A DNA stretch of 64,000 bases from the NCBI RefSeq assembly GCF_001562255.1, contig NZ_CP014301.1, positions 5,053,501-5,117,500 on the forward strand, given 5' to 3'. A program made the position numbers and the translations under genes. Shown here one piece after another: positions 1-8,336 of the stretch. Every line of letters starts with the position of its first letter. Within the stretch, counting starts at the first letter, position 1. The notes below the pieces were generated by a model. That model was not told where the DNA came from. It made no database searches and worked only from the letters and a program-made list of their open reading frames with translations. The DNA comes from Bosea sp. PAMC 26642. Its GTDB lineage: Bacteria; Pseudomonadota; Alphaproteobacteria; Rhizobiales; Beijerinckiaceae.

Positions 1-135
1 CGCCGCCTCCAGGACGCGCTTGACCATCGGCTCGCCGAGCCGGTCGCGCTGCATAGGGTCGAGCGCGCGCGACACTGTCGAGGGGTGCACGCCCACCTCC
101 CTCGCCACGTCCTTGATCGTCGCCAGCCCAGCCAT
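1..135 (-). CDS. LacI-family transcriptional regulator, N-terminal fragment
   Basis: Only the first 45 codons are present; the rest lies beyond the left edge. Translation from the ATG at 135 gives a LacI-type helix-turn-helix with the signature TIKDVAREVGVHPSTVSRAL, in which VHPSTVSRAL is the recognition helix and hinge start. LacI members usually bind palindromes with a central CG and respond to a small carbon-source ligand. The gene is divergent from the catabolic operon that starts at 286, and two palindromes with central CG lie between them, so local control of that operon is the natural inference. The effector domain is not visible, so the ligand cannot be guessed. Confidence 0.85.
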   Translation of the reverse strand, partial: MAGLATIKDVAREVGVHPSTVSRALDPMQRDRLGEPMVKRVLEAA

Positions 136-165
136 GATCCGCTTGTAGCGGCCGCGCTTGACGGC

Positions 166-179
166 TGCAATCGACTGCC
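166..179. promoter_or_regulatory. Second, degenerate LacI-type operator
   Basis: TGCAATCGACTGCC matches its own reverse complement at 10 of 14 positions and shares the GCAATCGA core of the perfect palindrome at 188-205. The two centres are 24 bp apart. It lies just upstream of the LacI-family start codon, so it may serve autoregulation. Confidence 0.5.
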
Positions 180-187
180 ATACGGTC

Positions 188-205
188 TGCGCAATCGATT
201 GCGCA
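188..205. promoter_or_regulatory. LacI-type operator, perfect 18-bp palindrome
   Basis: TGCGCAATCGATTGCGCA is a perfect inverted repeat with the central CG typical of LacI/GalR operators. It lies between the divergent LacI-family gene and the dioxygenase operon, about 80 bases upstream of the operon start codon. Confidence 0.7.
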
Positions 206-285
206 GCCTGATGGTGAAGCGCAACGGCGGCCGGATCGGCCGCGACGCGGGAGCCGGCGGCACCATGTCCGGCCAGGGAGGTTCA

Positions 286-1176
286 ATGATCATCGCGCGT
301 CAGGAAGACGTGACGCAGGCCGTTCTCGCCGCCATGGACGGAGCCGAGGATGTGCGGCTGCGCACCGTGATGGCGTCGTTCGTGCGCCATCTCCACGCCT
401 TCGCCCGCGAGGTCTCGCTGACCGAGGCCGAGTTCGAGCACGCGATCGACTTCCTCAACCGCATCGGCCAGGCGACCAATGACAGCCACAATGAGGGGGT
501 GCTGTTTTCCGACGCCGTCGGGCTCTCGACGCTGGTCTGTCTTCTGAACAACGGCCAGGGCGGCGCCACCGAGACCGCCGCGGCGCTGCTCGGCCCGTTT
601 TGGCGTGCCAATGCGCCGATGACGGAGACTGGCGGCTCGATCCTTCGATCGCCGACGCCCGGCGCCCCGCTCTTCGTCGACTGCCTCATCCGCGACGGGC
701 AAGGCGCACCGATCGAGGGCGTTCGCGTCGATGTCTGGCAGGCCTCTCCCAGCGGGATGTACGAGAACCAGGACGAGAGCCAGGCCGACATGAACCTGCG
801 CGGCGTCTTCACCACCGATGCGCAGGGGCGCTTCGCCTTCCGGTCGGTGAAGCCGGCCGGCTATCCAGTCCCGACCCATGGCCCGACCGGCGAGATGCTG
901 GCCGCCCAGCAGCGCCACCCCTTCCGGCCGGCGCATCTGCATGTGCTGGCCTACAAGCCCGGCTTCAAGACTCTGATCACCCAGGTCTTCGTCGACGACG
1001 ACGCGCATCTGGAAAGCGACGTCGTCTTCGGCGTGACACGGGCTTTGATCGGCGATTTCCGTAAAGGTCAGGGTCCAGCACCCGCCGCCGACGTGTCCGG
1101 AGATTGGTTCTCCCTCGCCTATACTTTTGTGATGGAGCAAGGCGACGCCGTGCTCCCGACGCCCCCTATCAAGTGA
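286..1176 (+). CDS. Intradiol ring-cleavage dioxygenase (hydroxyquinol/catechol 1,2-dioxygenase family)
   Basis: The 296-residue protein has the two-part architecture of non-haem Fe(III) intradiol dioxygenases. An N-terminal helical dimerisation domain (about residues 1-110) is followed by the beta-sandwich catalytic domain. The four iron ligands are recognisable: Tyr in GMYENQD, Tyr in PAGYPVP, and two His in RPAHLHV. The family opens catechols or hydroxyquinols between the two hydroxyls, giving muconate- or maleylacetate-type acids. The N-terminal domain and length fit the hydroxyquinol 1,2-dioxygenase branch best, but substrate is not proven. The reading frame stays open further upstream; the ATG at 286 is chosen because GGGAGG precedes it by six bases. 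First gene of the operon. Confidence 0.9.
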   Translation: MIIARQEDVTQAVLAAMDGAEDVRLRTVMASFVRHLHAFAREVSLTEAEFEHAIDFLNRIGQATNDSHNEGVLFSDAVGLSTLVCLLNNGQGGATETAAALLGPFWRANAPMTETGGSILRSPTPGAPLFVDCLIRDGQGAPIEGVRVDVWQASPSGMYENQDESQADMNLRGVFTTDAQGRFAFRSVKPAGYPVPTHGPTGEMLAAQQRHPFRPAHLHVLAYKPGFKTLITQVFVDDDAHLESDVVFGVTRALIGDFRKGQGPAPAADVSGDWFSLAYTFVMEQGDAVLPTPPIK

Positions 1177-1186
1177 GCCGATCCCG

Positions 1187-1933
1187 ATGACGCAAGTACT
1201 CGCAGGCAAGGTCGCGGTCGTGCTCGGTGGCTCAGGGGGAATCGGCGCCGCCGCCGCCGTGGCTCTGGCCTCGGAGGGCGCGCGCCTCGTCGTGACCTGG
1301 CGTAGCGACAAGGCCGCCGCCGACGCGGTCGTCGCGAGCCTGCCGGGCTCAGGCCATCTCGCTAGTCCCGCCACAGTCGAGGACAGCGCCTCGCTGGTTG
1401 CCCTTGCCACCGAGGTTCGTGAGCGGTTTGGCCGCTGCGATATCCTGGTCAACAGCGCCGGCTACACCCGGCCGATCCCGATCGCTGATCTCGACGCGCT
1501 GACCGACGACTTCATCGACGACATGTTCAAGGTGAACTGGCGCGGCCAGTTTGCCGCGATCCGTGCCTTCGCGCCGCTGCTCAAGGCCTCGGGCGACGGG
1601 CTGATCGTCAACGTCTCCTCGATTGCCGGGCTCAACGGCGTCGGCTCCAACCTCGCCTATGCCGCGATCAAGTCCGGCATCGACACGATGACGAAGTCGC
1701 TAGCCCGCGCGCTCAGCCCCGAGGTCCGAGTGATGTCGGTGTCGCCCGGCATCGTCGCGACCGACTTCGTGCCGGGACGCGACGCCGCCGCGCTGGAGAA
1801 GGTGGCTCCCACAATCCCGCTGAAGCGGGTTGCCACGGCACAGGATGTCGCCCGCGCGATCGCCGCCTGCGCGACGCATCTGACCTACTCGACCGGATCG
1901 ATCCTGATCGTCGATGGCGGCAGGGCTCTGTGA
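1187..1933 (+). CDS. SDR-family oxidoreductase
   Basis: A 248-residue classical short-chain dehydrogenase. The Rossmann glycine motif is GGSGGIG near residue 15, the NSAG structural motif is present, and the catalytic pair is YAAIK with an upstream Ser in NVSSIAG. The C-terminus GSILIVDGG is typical of FabG-like members. It begins ten bases after the dioxygenase stop. In this setting it probably reduces or oxidises a hydroxy/keto intermediate; the substrate cannot be read from the sequence. Confidence 0.88.
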   Translation: MTQVLAGKVAVVLGGSGGIGAAAAVALASEGARLVVTWRSDKAAADAVVASLPGSGHLASPATVEDSASLVALATEVRERFGRCDILVNSAGYTRPIPIADLDALTDDFIDDMFKVNWRGQFAAIRAFAPLLKASGDGLIVNVSSIAGLNGVGSNLAYAAIKSGIDTMTKSLARALSPEVRVMSVSPGIVATDFVPGRDAAALEKVAPTIPLKRVATAQDVARAIAACATHLTYSTGSILIVDGGRAL

Positions 1934-1943
1934 GGCGATGACC

Positions 1944-2858
1944 ATGCGCGCGATGCTTGACAAGGTCGTTATCACCTGCGCCGTCACCGGCAATCTGACG
2001 CGTCCCGACCAGACACCTCACCTACCGGTAACACCAGAAGAAATCGCCGATGCCTGCCTGGGCGCGGTGGAGGCCGGGGCCGCGATCGCCCATATCCATG
2101 TCCGCGAGCCCGGCACCGGCGCGCCCTCGATGCGGCTCGACTACTATCAGGACGTGGTCGCGCGCATCCGGGCCCGCAACAGCGCGCTGATCCTCAACAT
2201 CACCACGGGACCCGGCGGGCGCTTCGTGCCCTCGCAGGACGATCCGAAGATCGCCGACCCCGGCACCACGCTGATGAACCCGGAGGAGCGCGTCGCCCAT
2301 ATCGCGGCGTTAAAACCCGACATCTGCACGCTCGACCTCAACACCATGAACTCGGGTGGCCAGGTCGTGATCAATACGCCCGGCAATGTCCGGCGCATGG
2401 CGAAGGTGATCCGCGCGGCCGGCGTCAAACCGGAGATCGAGCTGTTCGATTCAGGTGACATCGCCCTGCTGCACGATCTGCTGGCCGACGGCACATTGTC
2501 AGGACCGGCGCTGACCTCCTTTGTGATGGGCGTGAAATACGGCTTCCAGGCCTCGCCGGAAACGGTGCTCTATGCCCGCGGCCTGCTACCGGCAGGCGCG
2601 CATTTCACCGCGATCGGTATCGGCCGCTCGACCTTCCCAATGGTGGCGCAGTCGGTGCTGGCTGGTGGTCATGCCCGCACCGGCCTGGAGGACGCCGTCT
2701 ATATCGACAGGGGCACGCTTGCACCGTCCAACGCCGCCATGGTCGCCAAGGCGCGGCTGATCATCGAGCAGCTCGGCGCGCAGATCTCCACCCCCGCCCA
2801 GGCACGCGAACTCTTCGGCCTGCCTTCGGTTGGCCCCTCGCCTGGACGAGCGTCATGA
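1944..2858 (+). CDS. Beta-keto-acid cleavage enzyme (BKACE, former DUF849)
   Basis: The protein begins with the family pattern VVITCAVTGN and TPEEIADA, then AHIHVRE, which supplies the zinc-binding His pair of the TIM-barrel active site. BKACE enzymes, including 3-keto-5-aminohexanoate cleavage enzyme, condense a beta-keto acid with acetyl-CoA, releasing acetoacetate and a shortened acyl-CoA. Several ATGs are possible (1914, 1938, 1944). The one at 1944 is preferred because GAGG lies eight bases upstream, overlapping the SDR stop. Its place in a ring-cleavage operon suggests that it cleaves a beta-keto acid formed after ring opening. Confidence 0.88.
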   Translation: MRAMLDKVVITCAVTGNLTRPDQTPHLPVTPEEIADACLGAVEAGAAIAHIHVREPGTGAPSMRLDYYQDVVARIRARNSALILNITTGPGGRFVPSQDDPKIADPGTTLMNPEERVAHIAALKPDICTLDLNTMNSGGQVVINTPGNVRRMAKVIRAAGVKPEIELFDSGDIALLHDLLADGTLSGPALTSFVMGVKYGFQASPETVLYARGLLPAGAHFTAIGIGRSTFPMVAQSVLAGGHARTGLEDAVYIDRGTLAPSNAAMVAKARLIIEQLGAQISTPAQARELFGLPSVGPSPGRAS

Positions 2859-2883
2859 CACGAAAACGAGCACGGGAACGGGC

Positions 2884-3900
2884 ATGAACGCACCGGCGAA
2901 GATCACCTCCACTACGGCGACGGCGCTGAGGCTGCAGGCGAAGGCCGAGACGATCGAGGCGGTCGCACCCGCCATCGAGCGGCGCGCGCTAACGCTGGGC
3001 GGCCCCGGCGACGTGATTGTCGAGGTCAGGGCCGCGGCCGTGAACCCATCCGACGCAAAAGCCGCAATCGGGATGATGCCCTATGCCGTGTTTCCGCGGA
3101 CCCCAGGGCGCGACTTCGCCGGCGTCGTCGTCGAGGGCCCCGCCGAGCTGCTAGGCCGCGAGGTCTTCGGGTCGTCGGGCGATCTCGGAATCCGCCGTGA
3201 CGGCACCCATGCCAGCCATCTCGTTGTCGAGGTGGATGCCGTCGTCGAAAAGCCAACGGGTCTGACGCTGGCAGAAGCAGCCGGAATCGGCGTGCCCTTC
3301 GTCACCGCCCAGGAGGGCTTTCGCCGCGCCGGCATGCCCCGTCCGGGCGAGACCGTGCTGATCCTTGGTCTCAACGGCAAGGTCGGCCAGGCCGCCGCCC
3401 AGATCGCCTCCTGGCAGGGCGCGCGTGTCATCGGCGTCGTGCGCAAGGACGAGCCGCATGTCGGCCACGCCCATAGCGCGGTCACGGTGATCGATTCCAG
3501 CCGCGAAGATGTGGCGCAGCGCGTGCGCGAGCTGACGGGCGGCAAGGGGGCCGACATCGTCTACAACACGGTCGGCGAGCCCTACTACGAGGCCGGCACC
3601 AAGGCGCTGGCCATCCTCGGCCGAATGATCTTCATCGCCGCTTTCAAGCAGACCGTGCCCTTCGACATTTTTGCCTTCTATCGCGGCCGGCACACTTATG
3701 TCGGCATCGACACCCTGTCGCTGTCCTCAATCGCCACGGCCGAGGTACTGCGCGACCTGGTGTCCGGCTTCAGCTCGGGCGCCCTGAAGCCCTTCCAGAT
3801 TGAGCCGAGTGCGATCTACCCGCTGGAGCGGGCGCGCGAAGCCTATGCCGCGGTGCTGGGCTCGTCCCGCGACCGCGTCGTGTTTTTCCCGAACGGATGA
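2884..3900 (+). CDS. Zinc-independent alcohol dehydrogenase / quinone oxidoreductase (MDR superfamily)
   Basis: A medium-chain dehydrogenase/reductase of about 338 residues. It has an N-terminal GroES-like fold (AAVNPSDAK, PGRDFAGVVVEG) and a Rossmann domain around VLILGLNGKVGQAAAQIA. The cysteine/histidine set for catalytic and structural zinc is missing, as in quinone reductases and enoyl reductases. The ATG at 2884 is preferred over an upstream TTG inside the BKACE gene. It ends in an ATGA overlap with the cupin gene. Likely reduces an unsaturated or keto intermediate with NAD(P)H; the substrate is unknown. Confidence 0.85.
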   Translation: MNAPAKITSTTATALRLQAKAETIEAVAPAIERRALTLGGPGDVIVEVRAAAVNPSDAKAAIGMMPYAVFPRTPGRDFAGVVVEGPAELLGREVFGSSGDLGIRRDGTHASHLVVEVDAVVEKPTGLTLAEAAGIGVPFVTAQEGFRRAGMPRPGETVLILGLNGKVGQAAAQIASWQGARVIGVVRKDEPHVGHAHSAVTVIDSSREDVAQRVRELTGGKGADIVYNTVGEPYYEAGTKALAILGRMIFIAAFKQTVPFDIFAFYRGRHTYVGIDTLSLSSIATAEVLRDLVSGFSSGALKPFQIEPSAIYPLERAREAYAAVLGSSRDRVVFFPNG

Positions 3901-4271
3901 CCGCCATGCATGTCGTGCGCCTGACTGATGCCCCTCGCTACGAGGCCCCTGGCCATCACGACATGCGGATGTTCCGCCTGCAGGGCCGCGAGGCTGGCCC
4001 TTCCGATGTGATGTGGATGGGTATGAGCCAGCTTCTGCCTGGTGGGCGGATCGATCCCTCTGTCTCGCCCGAGGAGAAGCTCTATCTGGTCCTCGAAGGC
4101 GAGGTCACCTTCGAGACGCCCGAAGGCGTCGTGACGCTGGGCGTCTGGGACTCCTGCCGGATCGCCCCCAATGAGTCGCGCGCGCTTCGCAACGAAACCA
4201 AGCGACCGGCCACCGTGCTGCTCGCCATGCCACTGCCCGGCGCATCGCCGCCCACCCCCGCCAGAGGCTGA
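3897..4271 (+). CDS. Cupin-domain protein
   Basis: A 124-residue single-domain cupin. The conserved barrel stretch runs from LLPGGRIDPSVSPEEKLYLV through GEVTFETPEGVVTLGVWDS to the second motif near RIAPNESRALRN. The usual histidines of cupin motif 1 are largely replaced (DPSVSPEEK), so metal binding is doubtful. Translation is coupled to the preceding MDR gene by a four-base ATGA overlap. Such cupins often bind or isomerise small ligands; the exact role here is not known. Confidence 0.75.
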   Translation: MTAMHVVRLTDAPRYEAPGHHDMRMFRLQGREAGPSDVMWMGMSQLLPGGRIDPSVSPEEKLYLVLEGEVTFETPEGVVTLGVWDSCRIAPNESRALRNETKRPATVLLAMPLPGASPPTPARG

Positions 4272-4301
4272 AAGCCCGGCTCGTCTCCAAGGAGGACACC
4301 C

Positions 4302-5258
4302 ATGGATCGTCGCCAGTTCATGATCGGCACGGGGCTCGCCGCAGGCGCTGCCCTGTCCGCCGGTCGCGCCGCCGCACAAGCCTATCCAAGCCAGCTCGTC
4401 CGGCTCGTCGTGCCGTTCTCAGCCGGAAGTATGACCGACATCGTTGCCCGCTCGGTCGCCGACAAGCTCTCGATGCGCTGGAAGCAGCAGGTCATCGTCG
4501 AAAACAAGCCGGGCATCGCTGGCACCAGCAGCGTCGTGAAAGGCCCCTCCGACGGCTCGCAGCTGATGCTGACCTCCAACGGTCACACGGTGATCGGCGT
4601 GGTCAATAAGAATGTCGGCTTCGATCCGATCAAGGACTTCGCCGGCATCAGCCGCGTCGCGACCACGCCGTCGCTGCTGATCGTGCCGTCCAACGCACCC
4701 TTCAGGACGCTGGCTGACTTCATCGCTGCCGCTAAAGCCAAGCCCGGTGATCTTAGCTATGGCTCGGCCGGCATCGGCAGCTCGACCGGCATCGCCGCCG
4801 AGCTGTTCAAGCAGCTGACCGGCACGCAGATGGTCCTGGTACCGCATCGCGGCCTGCCCGAATCCCAGCTCAGCGTGCTGCGGGGCGATACCGCCATGGC
4901 TTTCACCTTCTTCAGCGTGGGCGGCGACTTGATCCAGTCCGGCCAATTGCGGGCACTCGCGGTTACCGGCACGGCGCGACTGCCACAGCTGCCCGATGTC
5001 CCGACCTTCGCGGAGGCCGGCCTGCCGGCCTTCGTCTACGACAGCTGGTTTGGACTGATGGCGCCGGCCGCGACGCCCAGGGCGATCGTGACGCAGGTCA
5101 GCCAGGATGTTCGCGAGGCGATGGCTGATCCCGATCTCGCCAGGCGCTTCGCCGCACAAGGCGTCGAGATCACGACCTCCACTCCCGAGGCCTTCGACGC
5201 CGACCTCCGCGGCGATGCCGAGCGCTACGGCAAGCTCGTCGCCGCCGCTAGCGGCTGA
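4302..5258 (+). CDS. Tripartite tricarboxylate transporter (Bug family) substrate-binding protein
   Basis: A 318-residue periplasmic receptor of the TctC/Bug family. It has a signal peptide with a twin-arginine-like start (MDRRQFMIGTGLAAG) and cleavage near AAAQA. The Bug signature follows: VRLVVPFSAGSMTDIVAR, then NKPGIAG. A strong Shine-Dalgarno (AGGAGG) precedes the ATG. Bug proteins bind carboxylates or aromatic acids for TctAB permeases, but no tctA/tctB is in this window. The operon context suggests that it binds the pathway substrate or works as a periplasmic sensor. Confidence 0.9.
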   Translation: MDRRQFMIGTGLAAGAALSAGRAAAQAYPSQLVRLVVPFSAGSMTDIVARSVADKLSMRWKQQVIVENKPGIAGTSSVVKGPSDGSQLMLTSNGHTVIGVVNKNVGFDPIKDFAGISRVATTPSLLIVPSNAPFRTLADFIAAAKAKPGDLSYGSAGIGSSTGIAAELFKQLTGTQMVLVPHRGLPESQLSVLRGDTAMAFTFFSVGGDLIQSGQLRALAVTGTARLPQLPDVPTFAEAGLPAFVYDSWFGLMAPAATPRAIVTQVSQDVREAMADPDLARRFAAQGVEITTSTPEAFDADLRGDAERYGKLVAAASG

Positions 5259-5367
5259 CCCAGGGGCTCGCGCCAAGTCGCCAACAAGACGCCGAAGACG
5301 ACGGCAAGGGCGCCGCAGAGCGCCCACCGGACCAAACCAAAAAAGCGACAATCCAGGGAGAGACGCT

Positions 5368-6789
5368 GTGACTGCACCGAGACCCGACCGTCGCGATCTG
5401 CTGCTGGGCGGCACTGCCGTGCTCGCGGTCGCTGGCGCCACCCTGCCGAAGGTCCATGCCCAGGCGCGCAGCGACCGGCCGCTGCTCTTCCGCGGCGCGA
5501 CGCTGGTGACGATGGATGCGCCCGATGGCGGAGTGCGCAACGGCGACCTCCTGGTCCGCGACGGTCGCATCGCGGCCATCGGCCAGGACTTGCCCGCGGG
5601 CGAGGCCGAGGTGATCGAGGCACAGGGCAACATACTGATTCCCGGCCTGATCAACAGCCACATCCATCTCGGCCAGGCGATCATCCGGGGGCTCTCGGCC
5701 GATCATACGCTGGGCCAGTACTTCCAGGTCGTCGTCGGGCGCTATAGCCCCAAGCTGAGCGCGACCGATCTCGCCGCCAGCGACTATGCCGGTGCGCTCG
5801 AGCAGCTCGATGCCGGCGTCACTACGATCTTCGACTGGAGCCGCGAGGTGCTGACGCCGGCCCATGCCGACGCCGCCATCGACGCGATGCGCCGCGCCGG
5901 CATCCGTGCCTTCCTCGGCTATGCGATTCCAGGCGCGGCCCAAGGCGGCGAGGCGGTGAAAGCCGATATCCGCCGCGTCCTGGCTGGGCCACTCGCCAGC
6001 CGCGAGGGGCGGGTCAGGCTGGCCCTCGGCATCCGCGGGCCCGATTCATCCTCGCCGGAGGACACCACCAGCGACTTCAACATGGCCCGCGAGCTCGACC
6101 TGCTGCACCAATTCCATGTTGGCGCCTGGCTCTATCAGGGCCGGCGACCGCGCGCCGTGGCGCAGCTCGCCGCCGACAGGCTGCTCTCCGCGAAATCGAT
6201 TCTGGTCCACGCCAACGATCTCGAGGAGGACGAATACCGCATCGCCACCGAGGCGGGCGCCAAGTTTTCCGTCACACCCGAGGTCGAGATGCTGATGGGC
6301 CATGGCCAGCCGGCGACCGGCCGAGTCCTGCGCAATGGCGGCAGGCCGGGCCTGGGCGTCGATGTCGTCACCGGCATAGGCGGCGACATGTTCACCCAGA
6401 TGCGCACAGCGCTCGCGGCCGAGCGGCTGTCGGACAATCTCGCCGCCAAGCAGAAGAAGGAGCCGCTCAAGGCCGTGACGCTGACGACGCGCCAGGTGCT
6501 CGCGGCCGCCACCATCGACGGCGCACGCCTGCTCGGCATCGAATCCGAGACTGGCTCGCTCGCCACCGGCAAGCGCGCCGACATCGTCATGCTTAAGGGC
6601 CGCGGGCTGGCGACGACGCCGCTGCATGATCCGATCGCCGCCGTGGTGATGCAGGCCCATATCGGCATGGTCGACACCGTCCTCGTCGATGGCGAGCCGA
6701 TCAAGCGCACCGGCGCCTTCATCGGTCGCGACATCGCCAGGGCGGCGAGCGACCTGCAGCGCCAGGCTGCCGAGCTGATGACACGCTGA
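5368..6789 (+). CDS. Exported amidohydrolase (ATZ/TRZ-cytosine deaminase type)
   Basis: The mature part is a metal-dependent TIM-barrel amidohydrolase. It shows NSHIHLGQ (first metal-binding HxH), LVHANDLEEDE (third His), the conserved TPEVEML stretch and a C-terminal composite domain with GSLATGKRADIVML. The family deaminates or hydrolyses N-heterocycles and related C-N bonds. GTG at 5368 is chosen because GGGAGA lies upstream and because it places a Tat signal (DRRDLLLGG, cleavage near VHAQA) at the N-terminus. An upstream start inside the Bug gene would bury that signal. A Tat-exported amidohydrolase of this class is unusual. It follows a 109-base spacer. Confidence 0.82.
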   Translation: MTAPRPDRRDLLLGGTAVLAVAGATLPKVHAQARSDRPLLFRGATLVTMDAPDGGVRNGDLLVRDGRIAAIGQDLPAGEAEVIEAQGNILIPGLINSHIHLGQAIIRGLSADHTLGQYFQVVVGRYSPKLSATDLAASDYAGALEQLDAGVTTIFDWSREVLTPAHADAAIDAMRRAGIRAFLGYAIPGAAQGGEAVKADIRRVLAGPLASREGRVRLALGIRGPDSSSPEDTTSDFNMARELDLLHQFHVGAWLYQGRRPRAVAQLAADRLLSAKSILVHANDLEEDEYRIATEAGAKFSVTPEVEMLMGHGQPATGRVLRNGGRPGLGVDVVTGIGGDMFTQMRTALAAERLSDNLAAKQKKEPLKAVTLTTRQVLAAATIDGARLLGIESETGSLATGKRADIVMLKGRGLATTPLHDPIAAVVMQAHIGMVDTVLVDGEPIKRTGAFIGRDIARAASDLQRQAAELMTR

Positions 6790-6823
6790 GACCGCATCAA
6801 TCATAAAAACGGGAGAACGCCAG

Positions 6824-7837
6824 ATGACCAGGGGATGGAACCTCACCCGCAGGGCCGCGCTCGCGGCCTGCGCCCTCATGCTCGGCAGCGCGGCAGCGCC
6901 GGCCCAGGAACTCAAGCCGGTCAGGCTCGTGGCTTTCGCCGGTGCCTCGAACTGGCCGGTCTGGGTCGGCCAGCAGAAGGGCTTCTTTGCCGCCGAAAAG
7001 CTGCAGGCGACGCTCGAGATTACGCCGAATTCGCGTCAGATGGCGGCCGACGTCTACGGCGGCAACTTCGACATAGCCCTTACCTCGATCGACAATGTCG
7101 TCGCCTATGTCGAGGGCCAAGGCGAGGCGCAGCTACCTGGACAGGCCGATTTCGTGGCCTTCATGGGGATCGACGACGGCATGCTCGCGCTGATGGCGGT
7201 CCCGGGCACGGCTTCGATCGACGCCCTTAAGGGCAAGACGCTCTCGGTCGATGCGATGACGACGGGCTTCGCTTTCGTGCTGCGCGAGGCGCTGGCGAAG
7301 TCGAACATCAAGCCGGACGAGGTCAGCATCGTCGCGGTCGGCGGCGGCGCGCAGCGCCTAGCCGCCCTACGCGAGCAGAAGCAGACCGCGACCCTCCTCA
7401 ACGCCCCGCTCGACCTGATCGCGGAGAATGCCGGCTCGGTGCGTCTGGCCGACATGCGCGGCCTGATCGGCCCCTATCAAGGCATTTCTGGAATGGCGCG
7501 CAAGACTTGGCTGGCGGAAAACCGCGACCCGGCCAAGGGCTTCCTGCGCGCCTTCCATGCCTCCGTCGCCTGGCTCGTCGACCCTGCCAACAAGGTCGAG
7601 GCGATCGCGCTTCTGCGAGAGCGCGTCCAGGGTACCTCGCCCGAGCTCGCCGAGAAGATCCATGCTCGCCTGACCGATCCGCAGCGCGGCATCAAGCGCG
7701 ACGCCATGATCGACATCGAGGGGCTGCGCACCGTCCTGCGGCTGCGGTCAACCTACGCCGCAGCGGGCAAGACCCTCGATGACCCGACGCGCTACATCGA
7801 CGCGACCATCCTTCCTGAGGCGCTGGCCAGGCGCTGA
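6824..7837 (+). CDS. ABC-transporter substrate-binding protein (SsuA/NMT1-like)
   Basis: A 337-residue periplasmic binding protein. It has a signal peptide (basic start, hydrophobic core, cleavage near APAQE) and the fold pattern of the NitT/TauT/NMT1 group: ASNWPVWVGQQKGFF, then YGGNFDIALTSIDNV. The family delivers aliphatic sulfonates, nitrate or thiamine precursors to an ABC permease. GGGAG lies before the ATG. No permease or ATPase is nearby, so the partner must be elsewhere. It is the second solute receptor in the operon, from a different transporter class than the Bug protein. Confidence 0.85.
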   Translation: MTRGWNLTRRAALAACALMLGSAAAPAQELKPVRLVAFAGASNWPVWVGQQKGFFAAEKLQATLEITPNSRQMAADVYGGNFDIALTSIDNVVAYVEGQGEAQLPGQADFVAFMGIDDGMLALMAVPGTASIDALKGKTLSVDAMTTGFAFVLREALAKSNIKPDEVSIVAVGGGAQRLAALREQKQTATLLNAPLDLIAENAGSVRLADMRGLIGPYQGISGMARKTWLAENRDPAKGFLRAFHASVAWLVDPANKVEAIALLRERVQGTSPELAEKIHARLTDPQRGIKRDAMIDIEGLRTVLRLRSTYAAAGKTLDDPTRYIDATILPEALARR

Positions 7838-7880
7838 GCGCCGGGTCCCGGCCGTCACGCAGAGACTGCAGGAGAAAGCC

Positions 7881-8333
7881 ATGGACTTCGTACTCAACGG
7901 CAAGCCAGCGCAGGTCGCACCGCGTCCGGGGCTGACCCTTCTGCAGGCGCTGCGCAACGAGCTCGCGGTCAATTCGCCAAAATATGGCTGCGGGCAGGCC
8001 CAGTGCGGTGCCTGCACGGTGCTTGTCGACGGCGAGCCGGTCCGCTCCTGCGTGCAGCCGGTAGAGGCCGCCGCCGGCGGCTCGGTCACCACGCTGGAGG
8101 GCTTGATGCGCGACGGCAAGCCAGGCCCGCTGCAGCAGGCCTTCATCGCCGAGCAGGCCGCTCAATGCGGCTACTGCACAGCCGGCATCCTGATGACGGC
8201 GCAGGCGCTGCTGGCGCGAAAGCGCAACCCGAGCGAGGCGGAGATCCGCGCCGAGCTCGACGGCAATCTCTGCCGCTGCGGCACGCAGAACCGTGTCGTG
8301 CGCGCCATCCAGCGCGCCTCCAGGGAGGCCTGA
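7881..8333 (+). CDS. (2Fe-2S)-binding subunit of molybdenum hydroxylase (IorA-like)
   Basis: A 150-residue two-cluster iron-sulfur subunit. The plant-ferredoxin-type cluster is at CGQAQCGACTVLVDG with a later Cys in VRSCVQP. The second cluster is at QCGYCTAGIL and LCRCGTQNR. These proteins pass electrons from the molybdenum site to a cytochrome or other acceptor. The ATG at 7881 has GGAGA six bases upstream; the frame is open further upstream but without a better start. It is followed three bases later by the molybdopterin subunit, forming an isoquinoline 1-oxidoreductase-like pair with no FAD subunit. Confidence 0.9.
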   Translation: MDFVLNGKPAQVAPRPGLTLLQALRNELAVNSPKYGCGQAQCGACTVLVDGEPVRSCVQPVEAAAGGSVTTLEGLMRDGKPGPLQQAFIAEQAAQCGYCTAGILMTAQALLARKRNPSEAEIRAELDGNLCRCGTQNRVVRAIQRASREA

Positions 8334-8336
8334 CCG

